From assembly GCA_036365455.1 (NCBI GenBank), contig JAWQUS010000011.1:3616001-3680000 (forward strand): a stretch of DNA of 64,000 nt, read 5' to 3'. Origin of the DNA: Macrosoma leucophasiata (Eukaryota; Arthropoda; Insecta; Lepidoptera; Hedylidae). Every line of letters begins with the position of its first letter. Position 1 is the stretch's first letter. Shown in pieces: positions 1-9,659 of the stretch. A program made the translations under genes and the position numbers. The notes below the pieces were generated by a model. It made no database searches. It was not told the DNA's origin and was given only the letters and a program-made list of their open reading frames with translations.

Positions 1-435
1 TTCATCATCATCACCTCCATCATCATCAATTCATCATCATAACTCCATCATCATCACCTCCATCATCATCAACTCCATCATCATCAACTCCATCATCATC
101 ACCTTCATCATCATCACCTCCATCATCATCAATTCATCATCATAACTCCATCATCATCACCTCCATCATCATCAACTCCATCATCATCATCACCTTCATC
201 ATCATCACCTCCATCATCATCAATTCATCATCATAACTCCATCATCATCACCTCCATCATCATCAACTCCATCATCATCAACTCCATCATAATCACCTCC
301 ATCATCATCAACTCCATCATCATCAACTCCATCATAATCACCTTCATCATCATCATCATCAATCATCATCATAATTCCATCATCATCACCTCCATAATCA
401 TCACCTCCATCACCATCACCTCCATCATCATCACC
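1..435. repeat. ATC-based imperfect minisatellite
   Basis: The stretch is almost wholly built of CATCATCATCA blocks joined by CTCC, ACTCC or CCTTC, so it is a trinucleotide-derived array with a higher-order period of about 15 to 30 bases. On the minus strand it gives an Asp/Gly-rich open frame, but that frame only reflects the repeat composition. It begins at the window edge, so its true left end is unknown. Confidence 0.93.
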
Positions 436-1260
436 TTTCAAGTGTGCTATGAAATTTGAGTAGTTCCCTCGATTTCTCCCGGATCCAATCATCACATCTT
501 GACATGGTGACAATGGGACCACCTGTGATGTACACGGTCACATGGCACGGAACATTATTATAAAAAATATCTGAATACTTTCAATTGTGCTTTGAAATTT
601 GAGCAGTTCCCTCGATTTCTTCAGGATCCCATCATCAAATCTTGAGATGGTGACAACGGGCCCACATGTGTGGTGGACCCCTTCCGACAAAAAAAAATAT
701 CCAAATTGGTACAAGCGTTTTCGAACAATCGCGGTTTATAATAAAATGTTGAAACACATGTGTAACTATTATTAGTATTATTACAGCAAAAGTAGTTATT
801 TTAACTAAGAAGGTACCATAATAATATATAGTCTTCATCATCAGTTCCACTTCATTTAATTGTGCCTTCCGAAAGCAAACACACAGAACATTGTTATTAT
901 AAAAAAATATCGAAAACCTTTCAAGTGTGCTATGAAATTTGAAGAGTTCCCTCGATTTCGCCAGGATCCCATCATCACATCTTGTCATGGTGACAATGGG
1001 CCCACCTGTGACGTACACAGCCACAAGGCATGGAGCATTATAATTATAAAAAATAACGAAAATCTTTCAAGAGTGCTATGAAATTTGAAGAGTTCCTCGA
1101 TTTCTCCAGGATCCCATCATCACATATTGACATGGTTACAATGGGACCAACTGTGAGGCACACCCTTTCAAACAAAATTATCTAAATCGGTACAGGCGAC
1201 GACATCCGGACGAATTGTGAACCTCCTCCTTTTTTCGAAGTCGGTTAAAAATAACGTAGT
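436..1260. repeat. Locally duplicated transposon-derived segment
   Basis: The phrase around TCCCTCGATTTCTCC, followed by ATCACATCTTGACATGGTG, recurs about four times (near 465-525, 606-660, 945-995 and 1088-1140), each followed by a short spacer containing an A-rich run. The right end (about 1195-1250) has AATTGTGAACCTCC followed by GAAGTCGGTTAAAA, a tail also seen near 26550-26590. This looks like partial tandem duplication of an old transposon 3' region. I cannot assign a superfamily. Confidence 0.6.
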
Positions 1261-2130
1261 GATGTGACGTGTGCCGTAGACGATAAAAATCACCGTAGGA
1301 CTACGAAAAAATTCGTAGACCCTAGATTAGAAATAATAACGCAATCATCAAAACAAAGAGAAAAAAGAAAAAGATGTTCTTAAAAAAAGAAGAGTAATAT
1401 AGACTAAAATTAAATTAATCTTAATATCAATTCAATTGCGTGATTTTAACTAGATTTTTAACCAAAATTACGTAGTTGCTGTAGACGTAGACACTCCGTA
1501 GATCCACGAAAAAAATCGTAGACCTTGCAATACCGCTACGTGTTTTTTTAGATACTTCAAGAAAAGGAAGTTTAATTTACCCTCACTCTCATTTATTATT
1601 ATGTGGAGAGGCCAGGAGTGCTACTTATAAGTAATTTTTAACTATTTTTATAAATTTAAAATGTCCTATTTTTAGTAGCCATATTTAGGTCAAAGAATTA
1701 TGGTAAGTTCCATACATTGATTTGAAAATGTACAATGCAAAACAGTGTACAAATATTTCTAGAGAACCTAAAGAACATTTCCTAGTATTAAAAATATTTT
1801 TAAATACTAGAGATAGAATGGTCTTTCCTACATCAGTAGAAGCACTCCATGCCAAAGTTCAATTTTGTACTTTTTATTCCAGCGAGTTAAAAATATAACA
1901 GCTTTTTAAAATATACACCTGCATATTTTAAAAAGCTGTTTTACTGTGTATCTGTTATTCGTTTTTTCTCTACAAATCTTGCCCTAATCTTTAATTTACT
2001 TTTCAAATCCCACTCATGTAGTGAAAATAATGCACGATAACGGTGACATACCATGCATGGCCACCATTGCTACGGTAAAGTCATTGGTATGGTTCTTTTT
2101 CACCAACCTTATGAATGTCAATAGGATCGC
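1261..2130. other. Intergenic, no gene seen
   Basis: AT-rich sequence with no ORF worth calling. It contains one clear short hairpin near 1900-1943 (arms AACAGCTTTTTAAAATAT and complement around a short loop). Nothing else is supportable. Confidence 0.6.
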
Positions 2131-2133
2131 TAC

Positions 2134-2419
2134 CTTTTTTTTGTAATGGAAGTGGCAAACAAGCATGCAATTCACATTGATGTTAAGTGATGACTGCAGC
2201 CTATAGACACTTACACTAAGACCAAGGTCAAAATGCAGATGCGTTACCACTCCTGAGGCCTAAAGTGTTATGCCTCTGTGCCGGAAATTACAGGTCCTTG
2301 CATTACCACCTGACCGGAACAGGACAGTGCTGAACACTACCATTTAGCGGAAAGTATAATTAGGTATTGCGGTGGTGCCTACGCCCGCGAGCTCCGTCAC
2401 TGGAGCTCTACCACCAGTA
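2134..2419 (-). repeat. Repeat family A copy (~290 bp, A-tailed)
   Basis: Family A is the most abundant element of this window. In sense it begins ACTGGTGGTAGAGCTCC, carries the landmarks GTGTTCCGGTCAGGTGG and TTTCCGGCACAGAGGC, and ends TTGCCACTTCCAT followed by an A-rich tail. This copy is reversed: T-run and TGGAAGTGGCAAACAAGC at the left, GAGCTCTACCACCAGTA at the right. The A-rich end and lack of TIRs suggest a SINE-like retroposon, but I see no clear tRNA head. A further fragment of the family lies at 2530-2614. Confidence 0.85.
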
Positions 2420-2619
2420 CAAATATAATACCTGTTAAATGGAACTAAAACAATGAGCGCTTAGAAGAAAAAAACTTTCAAGTGGGAGTGGGACTCACGT
2501 GCACGCTCTATACACAATAGCTGACAATAGGCACCACCGCATTACCTATTCTATCTGCCTCCAAATGGTAGTGTTCAGCACTATCGTGTTCCGGTTAGAT
2601 GGTAATGTCCCGTCATAAC

Positions 2620-4050
2620 TATTATAGAGACAATCATTCAAGTTTGAATTTTCCATCGACTTAAAAAATTATTATGTAGGTACGTTAAATAATAATTATT
2701 TTAGTCCGTCACCCACTTTACCGTTTTCTTATCAGCTATCTGTCTCTGTAACTATGCTGTAATCAAATGATGTTTTTTTTATTGTTATAATATAACAATA
2801 ACAATGTAACTTGTAGTATTCGCTATGTGCAAAGTGGGTGTTGAGTAACTTAAAGTGATCGATGCGGTAAGCATGTGAACAAACTCTGGATTGTTATGTG
2901 TCAAAGGAAATGTTGCGAGCTCGGCTCTAGTTCGTACACGTCCTCAAAAAATGAGTAAATTAAAGAAAAATCCGAAAAAAATACAACTAAATTATTCAAG
3001 AATATATTTTAGAGTTACTACCACATTTAATTCAAACGATTTTATCATTTTTAACCATATTCAACATGGCGGCGATACAGCCGACGCTTCTTTAAATAGG
3101 AAATCGATTAGTTTAAGTTCTTAGTATTAACACATGAAATCGATTTCGATAGTACTTAGAAAATATTCCTTTTTGCTCCAAGTGCCATATAATCAAAAAA
3201 CAATTAAAAAAATGAAAATGTCAAAATAACATCGCCCGCCATATTCGCCCATATTCGCCATGTTGGCTTGAGTTGCAATTCTTAACTGCATATAATATTT
3301 TGTAACTGCAAACAAAGCTAAATAAGTGAAAATATGCAGTAAAATACGTTTTTATATTGATTTCGCCTATTAATGATATTGTGTACAATACATGGCCGGA
3401 GGTCCATACATTTTTGCAACATCTCCTTTGTTATAGGAATTGCTTCTAACTTTATAAATATTTTAAAGTAAATACGTTCAAAATCGTGCTGTATTGTGAA
3501 ATATAGAAATAATAGGAAAAAAAGTTTATGCAAGTTTTCTTTGCCTTTTAATTAGGATGGGACCGAAAAGAAATGAAAGAATGGTTTCATGCCTACACCT
3601 CCGGGGAATCCATTTATAATACGTTAAAAATAAATAGGTACTTAGACGTCAAATCTTCGATTTGATAAAATTAGATATGATATTGAGCATATTGATAATG
3701 TTTTATACTTGATATTCATAAAATATCGCATACTTAAATGATATTGATTTTATTGTTTCTAGGCAATCGTAAACCTGTAAAATTGACAACATTTCAAATT
3801 TGACACGACCCTAAAAGAAAAATATCGTCTCTTTTTTTTTCTTTTCTGAGTTCAAATATATATTTTTTGTATTTTCTTATTTCTTAATTTCTGTGAAAAA
3901 AAAATAAAACCGAAAAACATGTGATGACGTCACTTATATGGCGGAATGAAGTAGTTACCATTGCTTATCTTTCGATGAAAACATTATTGTTACATACTCT
4001 GTGACAAGATGTGTCAAATTGATACGGATACGTCAATGTCAAAGTATAAA
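2620..4050. other. Intergenic, no gene seen
   Basis: AT-rich sequence. Short open frames at 2891-3124 and 3318-3533 have no recognisable domain, no intron or codon signal, and read as chance frames. No repeat family shared with the rest of the window was recognised here. Confidence 0.5.
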
Positions 4051-4059
4051 ACTAGGAAG

Positions 4060-4905
4060 TAGGGATGGTGATCCGAGACCTGAGATCGATTAATCGGAAA
4101 AGCGATCTTTAGGAAGCAAAAAATCGGTTCTTATTTAAATAATTATAATAAAATAATAATAATAATAATGGCAACCCATTATACATCCCACTGCTGGGCA
4201 CGAGTCTCTCCCCTTTTTTTTTGGGGGGAGGCCTGGAGCTTACTCCACCACGCTGCTCCAATGCGGATTGGTGGAGGTGGGTGGGTTAGTGGCCAACCCG
4301 CTGTCGGATGTTTTCAAACCGCCCATTAGGCCTCCGACTGCTATCCATCGATAGCAACCGGGACCGACGGCTTAACGTGCCCTCCGAAGCACGGAAACGC
4401 GCATTTAATTTGCCACTAGCGGTCACCCATCATACTACCCGACCGCGCCCGTAGTGCTTGACCGAGTAGATCGTATACGATCTACACCAGCCGCTGGGCC
4501 ATACGCGCTTCAATAATTAATAATATATTAATAATATATATAATAATTATAATAATTTATTTAAATCGATCCACAGTACCGGATTGATCTAGTGAATCGA
4601 TACTATACCCTGGAACATCGAAGATCGATCTTTTTGGTTAATTCACATAGGGACATAGGAAACATACAGATCATAAGATTTAACGTTTAAACGTGAGTAT
4701 AGGAAGCACTATACAGCAGCATTGAACACTGTTGAGTTGCTTTTTTTTGGTCGTCTGTTTTCCTTGAAATTTAGTATTACATATCCCAAATCAAAAATAA
4801 ATCGATAATCGAAGATCGATTTTTTCAATGTCGATATAATTGTCAAAGGATTTTGGACACTTCGATTCGAACATTGATTGATTTCAGAAAGAATCGCCAT
4901 CCCTA
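4060..4905. mobile_element. Non-autonomous hAT-like element with nested repeat D
   Basis: The ends are inverted (left TAGGGATGG, right CCATCCCTA). They are flanked by imperfect 8-bp direct repeats, CTAGGAAG at 4052-4059 and CTACTAAG at 4906-4913 (6 of 8 match), which fits the 8-bp target duplication of hAT transposons. Subterminal ATCGAT-type words recur at both ends. No transposase frame is present, so the element is non-autonomous. A family D repeat (4151-4511) is inserted in it. The superfamily call is inference from ends and duplication length. Confidence 0.6.
4151..4511 (+). repeat. Repeat family D copy (~360 bp)
   Basis: Family D begins with an AAT-rich stretch and GGCAACCCATTATAC, then CCCACTGCTGGGCACGAG, GCGGATTGGTGGAG, GTCGGATGTTTTCAAACC, and ends GTAGATCGTATACGATCTAC and a CATACGCGCTTC-like word. 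This copy is close to full length. Other copies lie at 22541, 35137, 55177, 55371 and 63191. No coding capacity is seen; it is probably a SINE or a short LINE tail. Confidence 0.85.
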
Positions 4906-5021
4906 CTACTAAGTCTATGAAATGCTGCTACGAACTTATTTATTTAAAAAAAACAAGTTTTAAAGTCTTCGACAACGACTTAGCCCTCAGGCTGTTGATA
5001 TAATATTGATATTTTTTATTT

Positions 5022-5440
5022 GTAGTTGGATCAAGGAAGAGATTAATCAACGACACGCAGGCTCAAAGAATTTTTAAAAAAATTTATTGATATATTTTAT
5101 AATTTTTTCGATATATCGAACACTGGTACTGATATTTTTAAAATAAAAAGATCACAGCCCTACATCGAGTTTGACAAGCTGACAACGACAAAACAGTGAC
5201 ATCTACGATTTTTTTAAGGGTCACGGCACAAGGCAATGGTTCTATCGCCATTCCACCCTATGTGTGACGTCATATGGCACATACGTCTTTTTAGAATACA
5301 CTTACTTTCAAAGTAGAAATTATGAATGAAAAGTACAAAATTTCGAAAAATGGTTAAACACGGGTCCCCTAGTTTTGGATTAACTTTTGAATAATGTAAT
5401 AAAACATGTAGGTTAAAAATATGAAATGTTGTCAATTCTC
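5022..5440. repeat. Repeat family G copy (~420 bp)
   Basis: This block is nearly identical, in the same orientation, to 26747-27160. Shared landmarks are GTAGTTGGATCAAGGAAGAG, GATATATCGAACACTGG, CACGGCACAAGGCAATGG and TGTGACGTCATATGGC. Both copies end near AAATATGAAATGTTGTCAAT. No TIR or tail is obvious, so the class is unknown. Confidence 0.85.
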
Positions 5441-5499
5441 ACAATGTTATCTATCTATTCTAGCCTATGTATTTATTTGTGTGCGCAGGCTTTAATCCA

Positions 5500-6030
5500 G
5501 CAGTAGACATCTTACGGTTGGAACGATGATTAATGAGGCTTTTGTCCATTAGTGGACATCTTAAGGTTGAAATGATGATTTGTAACCTAAGACCGTTCGG
5601 TGTGGCTTCGATCAATCTTTGAATAGACATCTTACGGTTGAAATGATAATGATGACTTGTGACTTAGCACCGTTCGGTGTGGCTTCGATCAATCTTTAGA
5701 TGGACATCTTACGGTTGAAATGATAATTATGATTTGTGACCTAAGACCGTTCGATGTGGCTTCAATCAATCTTTGGATGGCTATCTTACGGTTGAAATTA
5801 TATCTAGTGATGATTTGTAACCTTAGACCGTTTAGTGTGGCTTCGATCAATCTTTGGATGGACATCTTACGGTTGAAATGATAATTATGATTTGTGAACT
5901 AAGACCGTTCGGTGTGGGTTCGATCGATCTTTGATGGACATCTTAAGGTTGAAATTATAATGATTTGTGACCTAGGACCGTTGGGTGTGGCAATCTTTGG
6001 AGAGGCTTTTGTCCAGTAGTGGGCGTCTTT
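5500..6030. repeat. ~77-bp tandem array built from a transposon tail
   Basis: The word ATCTTACGGTTGAAATGAT recurs at about 5511, 5560, 5631, 5708, 5785, 5866 and 5942. The later units are spaced close to 77 bases and each includes GACCGTTCGGTGTGGCTTCG. Both ends carry TTTGTCCA..AGTGG(A/G), which is the 3' tail of repeat family E. The array therefore looks like an expansion of a family E tail. Confidence 0.85.
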
Positions 6031-6245
6031 CGATTTGATGACATGTTGTAGTGTACAACCCGTAATTTTTGCACAGGTGAGAATAAAGTTTACATAAAAT
6101 AAATTTTTAAAAAGTCATCGAATCTACTCGATACTAAGAAAATTGCTTTCTTAACAATATCAATGAATTTTTCATCAATTGTGCGCAGGCAAAGCTGTCT
6201 GAATAATTATTGTTACGTAAATTGACGCATGTTTTCCTCGAAGAG

Positions 6246-6373
6246 ATAGGTTAGGTAAGATAGGTATTCATGCAAATACCCACGAGCCTGTAGAAATCTC
6301 GGCGCACATTACCAAACTCCGAGGTACTGGGATACTACCAGAAAATTGAAGAATCCCAATAAAACCAGAATCA
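6246..6373 (-). repeat. SINE family B, 3' half (split by family A)
   Basis: The segment contains reversed family B words such as CCAAACTCCGAGGTACTGGG and CCAATAAAACCAGAAT. Its tRNA-like head is found at 6705-6790 on the other side of a family A element. The two halves together make one minus-strand family B SINE broken by insertion. Confidence 0.6.
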
Positions 6374-6378
6374 CTTTT

Positions 6379-6700
6379 ACTGGTGGTAGAGCTCCAGTGA
6401 CGGAGCTCTCGGGCGTACGCACTATCGCATTACCTAAACTACTCGTATTTGCCGCTAAATGGCAGTGATTTGCACTATCGTGTTCCGTTCAGGTGGTAAT
6501 GTACGGCCCTGTTTTTCCGGCACAGAGACATAATTAAGGTATTATGTCTCTGTGCCGGAAAAACAGGGCCGTGGACATCAGGAGTGGCATCGCATCTACA
6601 TTGAAATCTGCAGTCTCATGTAAATGTTTATAGGCTTCAGTTTTACTTACCATCAATTCAAACTGTATGAATGTTTGCTACTTCATAACATAAAAAAATC
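6379..6700 (+). repeat. Family A copy with an internal palindrome
   Basis: It starts ACTGGTGGTAGAGCTCC and ends near TAACATAAAAAAATC. In the middle, the CGGCCCTGTTTTTCCGGC motif and the following bases are repeated in inverted orientation (about 6504-6571). This gives a near-perfect hairpin with roughly 30-base arms around ATTAAGG. The element sits inside a minus-strand family B SINE. Confidence 0.8.
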
Positions 6701-6704
6701 ATAG

Positions 6705-6790
6705 GATTTTATACCTTTATCGGACCCGCGAATCGAACCCGGGTCCCCAGCGTAGCAGTAGTGGCTTGCTACCACTAGACTATTGCGGCA
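6705..6790 (-). repeat. tRNA-derived head of SINE family B
   Basis: On the minus strand the sequence reads as a tRNA-like promoter with an A box region GTCTAGTGGTAGCAAGCC and a B box GGTTCGATTC. The cloverleaf is too degraded to be a working tRNA. It belongs with the half at 6246-6373. Confidence 0.65.
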
Positions 6791-6889
6791 GTTTACTAAA
6801 CTTCGTAGCTAACATACTTGTTTTAAAAGTTCAGTTGCTACTCTACATTTTTAAAGTTGTGGTTTTGTATAAGTGGTTGTTTTTTTGTT

Positions 6890-7174
6890 TTTTTTTTATG
6901 TAATTAAAGTGGCAAACAAGCATGCAGTTCATATTGATGTTAAGTGATGACTGCAGCCTATAGACACCCACACGATAAAGACCAAGGTCAAAATTAAATG
7001 CGTTACCACTCCTAAGCTCTAAGGTGTTATGCCTCTGTGCCGGAAATTACAGGGCCGTACATTACCACCTGACCGGAACACGATAGTGCTGAACCACAGA
7101 ACAGATAAGGCAAGTTTTTTTTTTATTATATTAGGTAATGCAGTGGTTCCTACGTCCGCGAGCTCCGTCACTGT
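6890..7174 (-). repeat. Family A copy
   Basis: Reversed copy with a T-run and AAGTGGCAAACAAGCATGC at the left, TGTGCCGGAAATTACAGGGC in the middle and CGCGAGCTCCGTCACTG at the right. A short T-rich insertion interrupts it near 7115-7125. A further 65-bp fragment of the same family lies at 7433-7496. Confidence 0.85.
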
Positions 7175-7659
7175 ATTGTATCGTAATATCTTATTTCATA
7201 ACTACACAAAAAACTTAATTAATCAATTAGTCCGGTCCCTCGATAAATCTTAAATTTCAACCAGTTTTACTGAAGTTATCAGTACATTTGTTGTTTTTTT
7301 TTGGGCAATTTCTATTTGGGTTTTTTCCGTTGCCTAAAAATACTGATTTTGAAAGCTACTACTCGTATATGTTGGTCTAAGTGGTCCAGGATTTTCTTTG
7401 ACTGATGAATCGTGGGTAGTAGGTATTTTCTATTTTTGTAACGAAGGTGGCAATCAAGCATGCAGTTCACATGGATGTTAAGTGATGACTGCAGCCCCCT
7501 CTCCTTTATCTTCAAACTAATAAACTTCAAATTTTCCAATAAGATACAACAAATAATTATCTCTACATATACATCTATATAAAAATAACCACTTTTTACT
7601 AAATGCATAACATAATGTATGTATACACGGTACATACCTAAAACAATTTTTGTTACAAT

Positions 7660-7860
7660 TTTTGTCTGTCTGTCTCTTTGTCCCGGCTAATCTCAGGAAC
7701 GACTGGATCGATTTTGACTTTCACTGGCAGATATCTTATGTAATAAGAAGTAGCTAAGGCTACTTTTATACTAGCTGAGCCCACGACTTCGTTCGGGTAG
7801 ATACTGAACAATCATAAATTCTCACGCGGGCGAAGTCGCGGGCACAGCTAGTTTATCATA
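7660..7860. repeat. Transposon remnant with GAAGTCGCGGGCA ends
   Basis: It contains TCTGTCTGTCTCTTTGTCCC, then ACTAGCTGAGCCCACGAC, and then the inverse word GCGAAGTCGCGGGCACAGC closing on CTAGT. Related remnants are seen at 24140-24347 and 31605-32050. The class cannot be set from this fragment. Confidence 0.55.
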
Positions 7861-8042
7861 AGGTTGCTGGAAAACCGAATTTAAAATAACATAAAGTTCA
7901 CTCATATGAAATTACACTCAACTGTACATACGGACGGAACGATTTGAGCGCGAGTTCGAACTTGGCCAAGTTTTTTTTTAATATACATATCGGTTGAAGT
8001 TAAAGTTCTCTTTTTTTGTCTATAGCAGTAATTTGTCTATAG

Positions 8043-8713
8043 CAGTGATTCCAAAACCGTGGTCGATATGCCCCAAGGCGTCGCAGCATCGTTCTGCGGT
8101 CGTTGTTTGTACATTGAAATCATTTTTATTGGTAATGTTTACGCTTTGTTCGTGTTAAGTACCTATCTAAAGAAAATTACCAGTGTATATATGTAGAAAT
8201 ATAGTTTTTCTGGTAACCTGTTACTAATTGTTTTATATTATTTCGCATTAACGATCGCTTGTGAAATATATTTTATTTTTAAGGAAAAATGGAAAGAAAA
8301 ATTTGACTTCAGGCGAGGCTCGAACTCGCGACCTACTGGGAATCTAGTCCAGCCGCTCTTCCAATTGAGCTACTGAAGCCCTGCCCGATTTGTCAAATCT
8401 TTCCTTCACATCTATTGCATTGCTTTATGGTAGCAGCAGCGCCATCTATTACCAACTATGCTAGTTAGGCAACCGATATAATAGACTTTTCAGTTTATTG
8501 AATATCGTAAAGAAGTCGCTTTTACCCTTAATAATTGTTTTATATTATTTCGCATTAACACATGCTTGTGAAATATATTTTATTTTTAAGGAAAAATGGA
8601 AAGAACCTGTTACTACACTAGTATTAAAACTGGTTAGTATTTTTGAATGTGAGTGACGTAATATCTACGAATTCCAATGGGCGTCACAGTACAAATAAGT
8701 TTGGGAACCTCTA
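8043..8713. mobile_element. Non-autonomous hAT-like element carrying a tRNA-like module
   Basis: The left end is CAGTGATTCCAAAACC and the right end is TTTGGGAACCTCTA, matching inverted ends of the CAGTG...type. Imperfect 8-bp duplications flank it (GTCTATAG at 8035-8042, GTCTACAG at 8714-8721), as expected for hAT transposons. Inside are two direct copies of a ~70-bp module (about 8225-8295 and 8535-8606; key words TATTATTTCGCATTAAC and GTGAAATATATTTTATTT) that bracket a minus-strand tRNA-like sequence. No transposase frame is present. Confidence 0.65.
8304..8380 (-). repeat. tRNA-like sequence, probable SINE head
   Basis: On the minus strand it folds as a tRNA-like shape: acceptor strand GCTTCAG pairing with CTGAAGT, D-arm TAGCTCAATTGGAAGAGC, and T-arm containing GAGTTCGAGCCTC. 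The anticodon stem has a mismatch and the loop has an unusual T at position 37, so I do not call a functional tRNA. Near-identical sequence occurs at 16868-16940 and, inverted, at 17033-17086, which marks it as repeat DNA. Confidence 0.7.
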
Positions 8714-8911
8714 GTCTACAGCGATTAAAAGCGTGTTAAAAAATGACAAGAAAGATCCATGGTTTTCTCGCATTCTTTTTTGAGGCGGGATATCGCAGGT
8801 CATTTGCGCGTTACCATTGGTCACTTCATGGTTTATATATATCACACCGAGGACATTGACTTTGGAGATACAATGTCTTTCGTCAAGGACATATGCCATA
8901 TCTAAAGTATG

Positions 8912-9050
8912 TATGTATGTATGTATGTATCTTCACGCCAGGTCCCTAACAGGGTAGGTAGAGAGTGTAGAGCGCCAGATATCCCGGTCCTGTCATACCT
9001 CTCGTGCCTCGTCTACCTTCATAATTATCTTCATACATGCACGCCGATTC
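8912..9050 (-). repeat. RTE-like LINE 3' end fragment (family F)
   Basis: It starts in a short (GTAT)n run and reads TCTTCACGCCAGGTCCCTAA, then GTAGAGAGTGTAGAGCGCCAG. This is the reverse complement of the 3' end of the LINE fragment at 53685-54020. The GTAT run is the usual tandem tail of this family. Confidence 0.75.
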
Positions 9051-9143
9051 CTAGGACATATTTAATTTAATCTTGAAAACAATTTGTTTTAATGGTGTTC
9101 GACACTTTTTGTTTACTTACCGATGTTGAAATTGGTAAGATAT

Positions 9144-9275
9144 TTTTTTTTGTAATGAAAAGAGTAATGGAATCATGTAGTTCACATTGATGGTAAGTAC
9201 CTAAATAGCTACTCAAACCTATACACATGTACATAAAAAAGCGATTTCAACGTAGATGCGTTGTCTTGAAGCCAC
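9144..9275 (-). repeat. Degraded family A fragment
   Basis: A T-run with TTTTGTAATG, then GTTCACATTGATGGTAAG and AACGTAGATGCGTTG. It is recognisable but strongly diverged from other family A copies. Confidence 0.55.
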
Positions 9276-9344
9276 TTACTAAACTACTTAAATGTGAAAC
9301 CCTGTGAAACCCTGTGTCGGAAATTTATCAAAAACTATGACGTA

Positions 9345-9648
9345 TCGGCCTCGGTAGCCTTGTGGTAGCAGGCCACTACGACTACACTGAGGTCCTGGGT
9401 TCGAATCTTCCAGGGTAGGGGGTTATCAGAGATAATGGTGTAAAGTCTTTATCTGCTTTATCTCTGGTTCTATTGGGCTTTTTCCATTTTCTGGAAATTT
9501 CCTAGCACCTCGAAGTTTGGTTTTGTGCCCGGAGATGTCAACAGGCTCGCCACCTGTTACATGGGCCAAAACGTGGGTGTTATCATGTATTCTTGCTACC
9601 TCTGCCTACCCTTTCGGGGATTACAGGCGTGAAGTAACGTTACGTTAC
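9345..9648 (+). repeat. tRNA-derived SINE, family B, full length
   Basis: The head has a degenerate A box GCCTTGTGGTAGCAGG and a perfect-looking B box GGTTCGAATC. The body contains TTATCAGAGATAATGG, GCCACCTGTTACATGGGCC and CCTTTCGGGGATTACAGG, and the copy ends in GTGAAGTAACGTTACGTTAC. This is the most complete family B copy in the window. It is presumably a Pol III-type retroposon mobilised by a LINE in trans. Confidence 0.88.
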
Positions 9649-9659
9649 TATTACGAATA

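Noticed and set aside
220..522. Asp/Gly-rich minus-strand open frame
   Set aside because: A direct translation of the ATC-based minisatellite.
8304..8380. A functional tRNA gene
   Set aside because: Good overall shape, but the anticodon stem has a mismatch, position 37 is T, and near-identical copies occur within transposons at 16868 and 17033.
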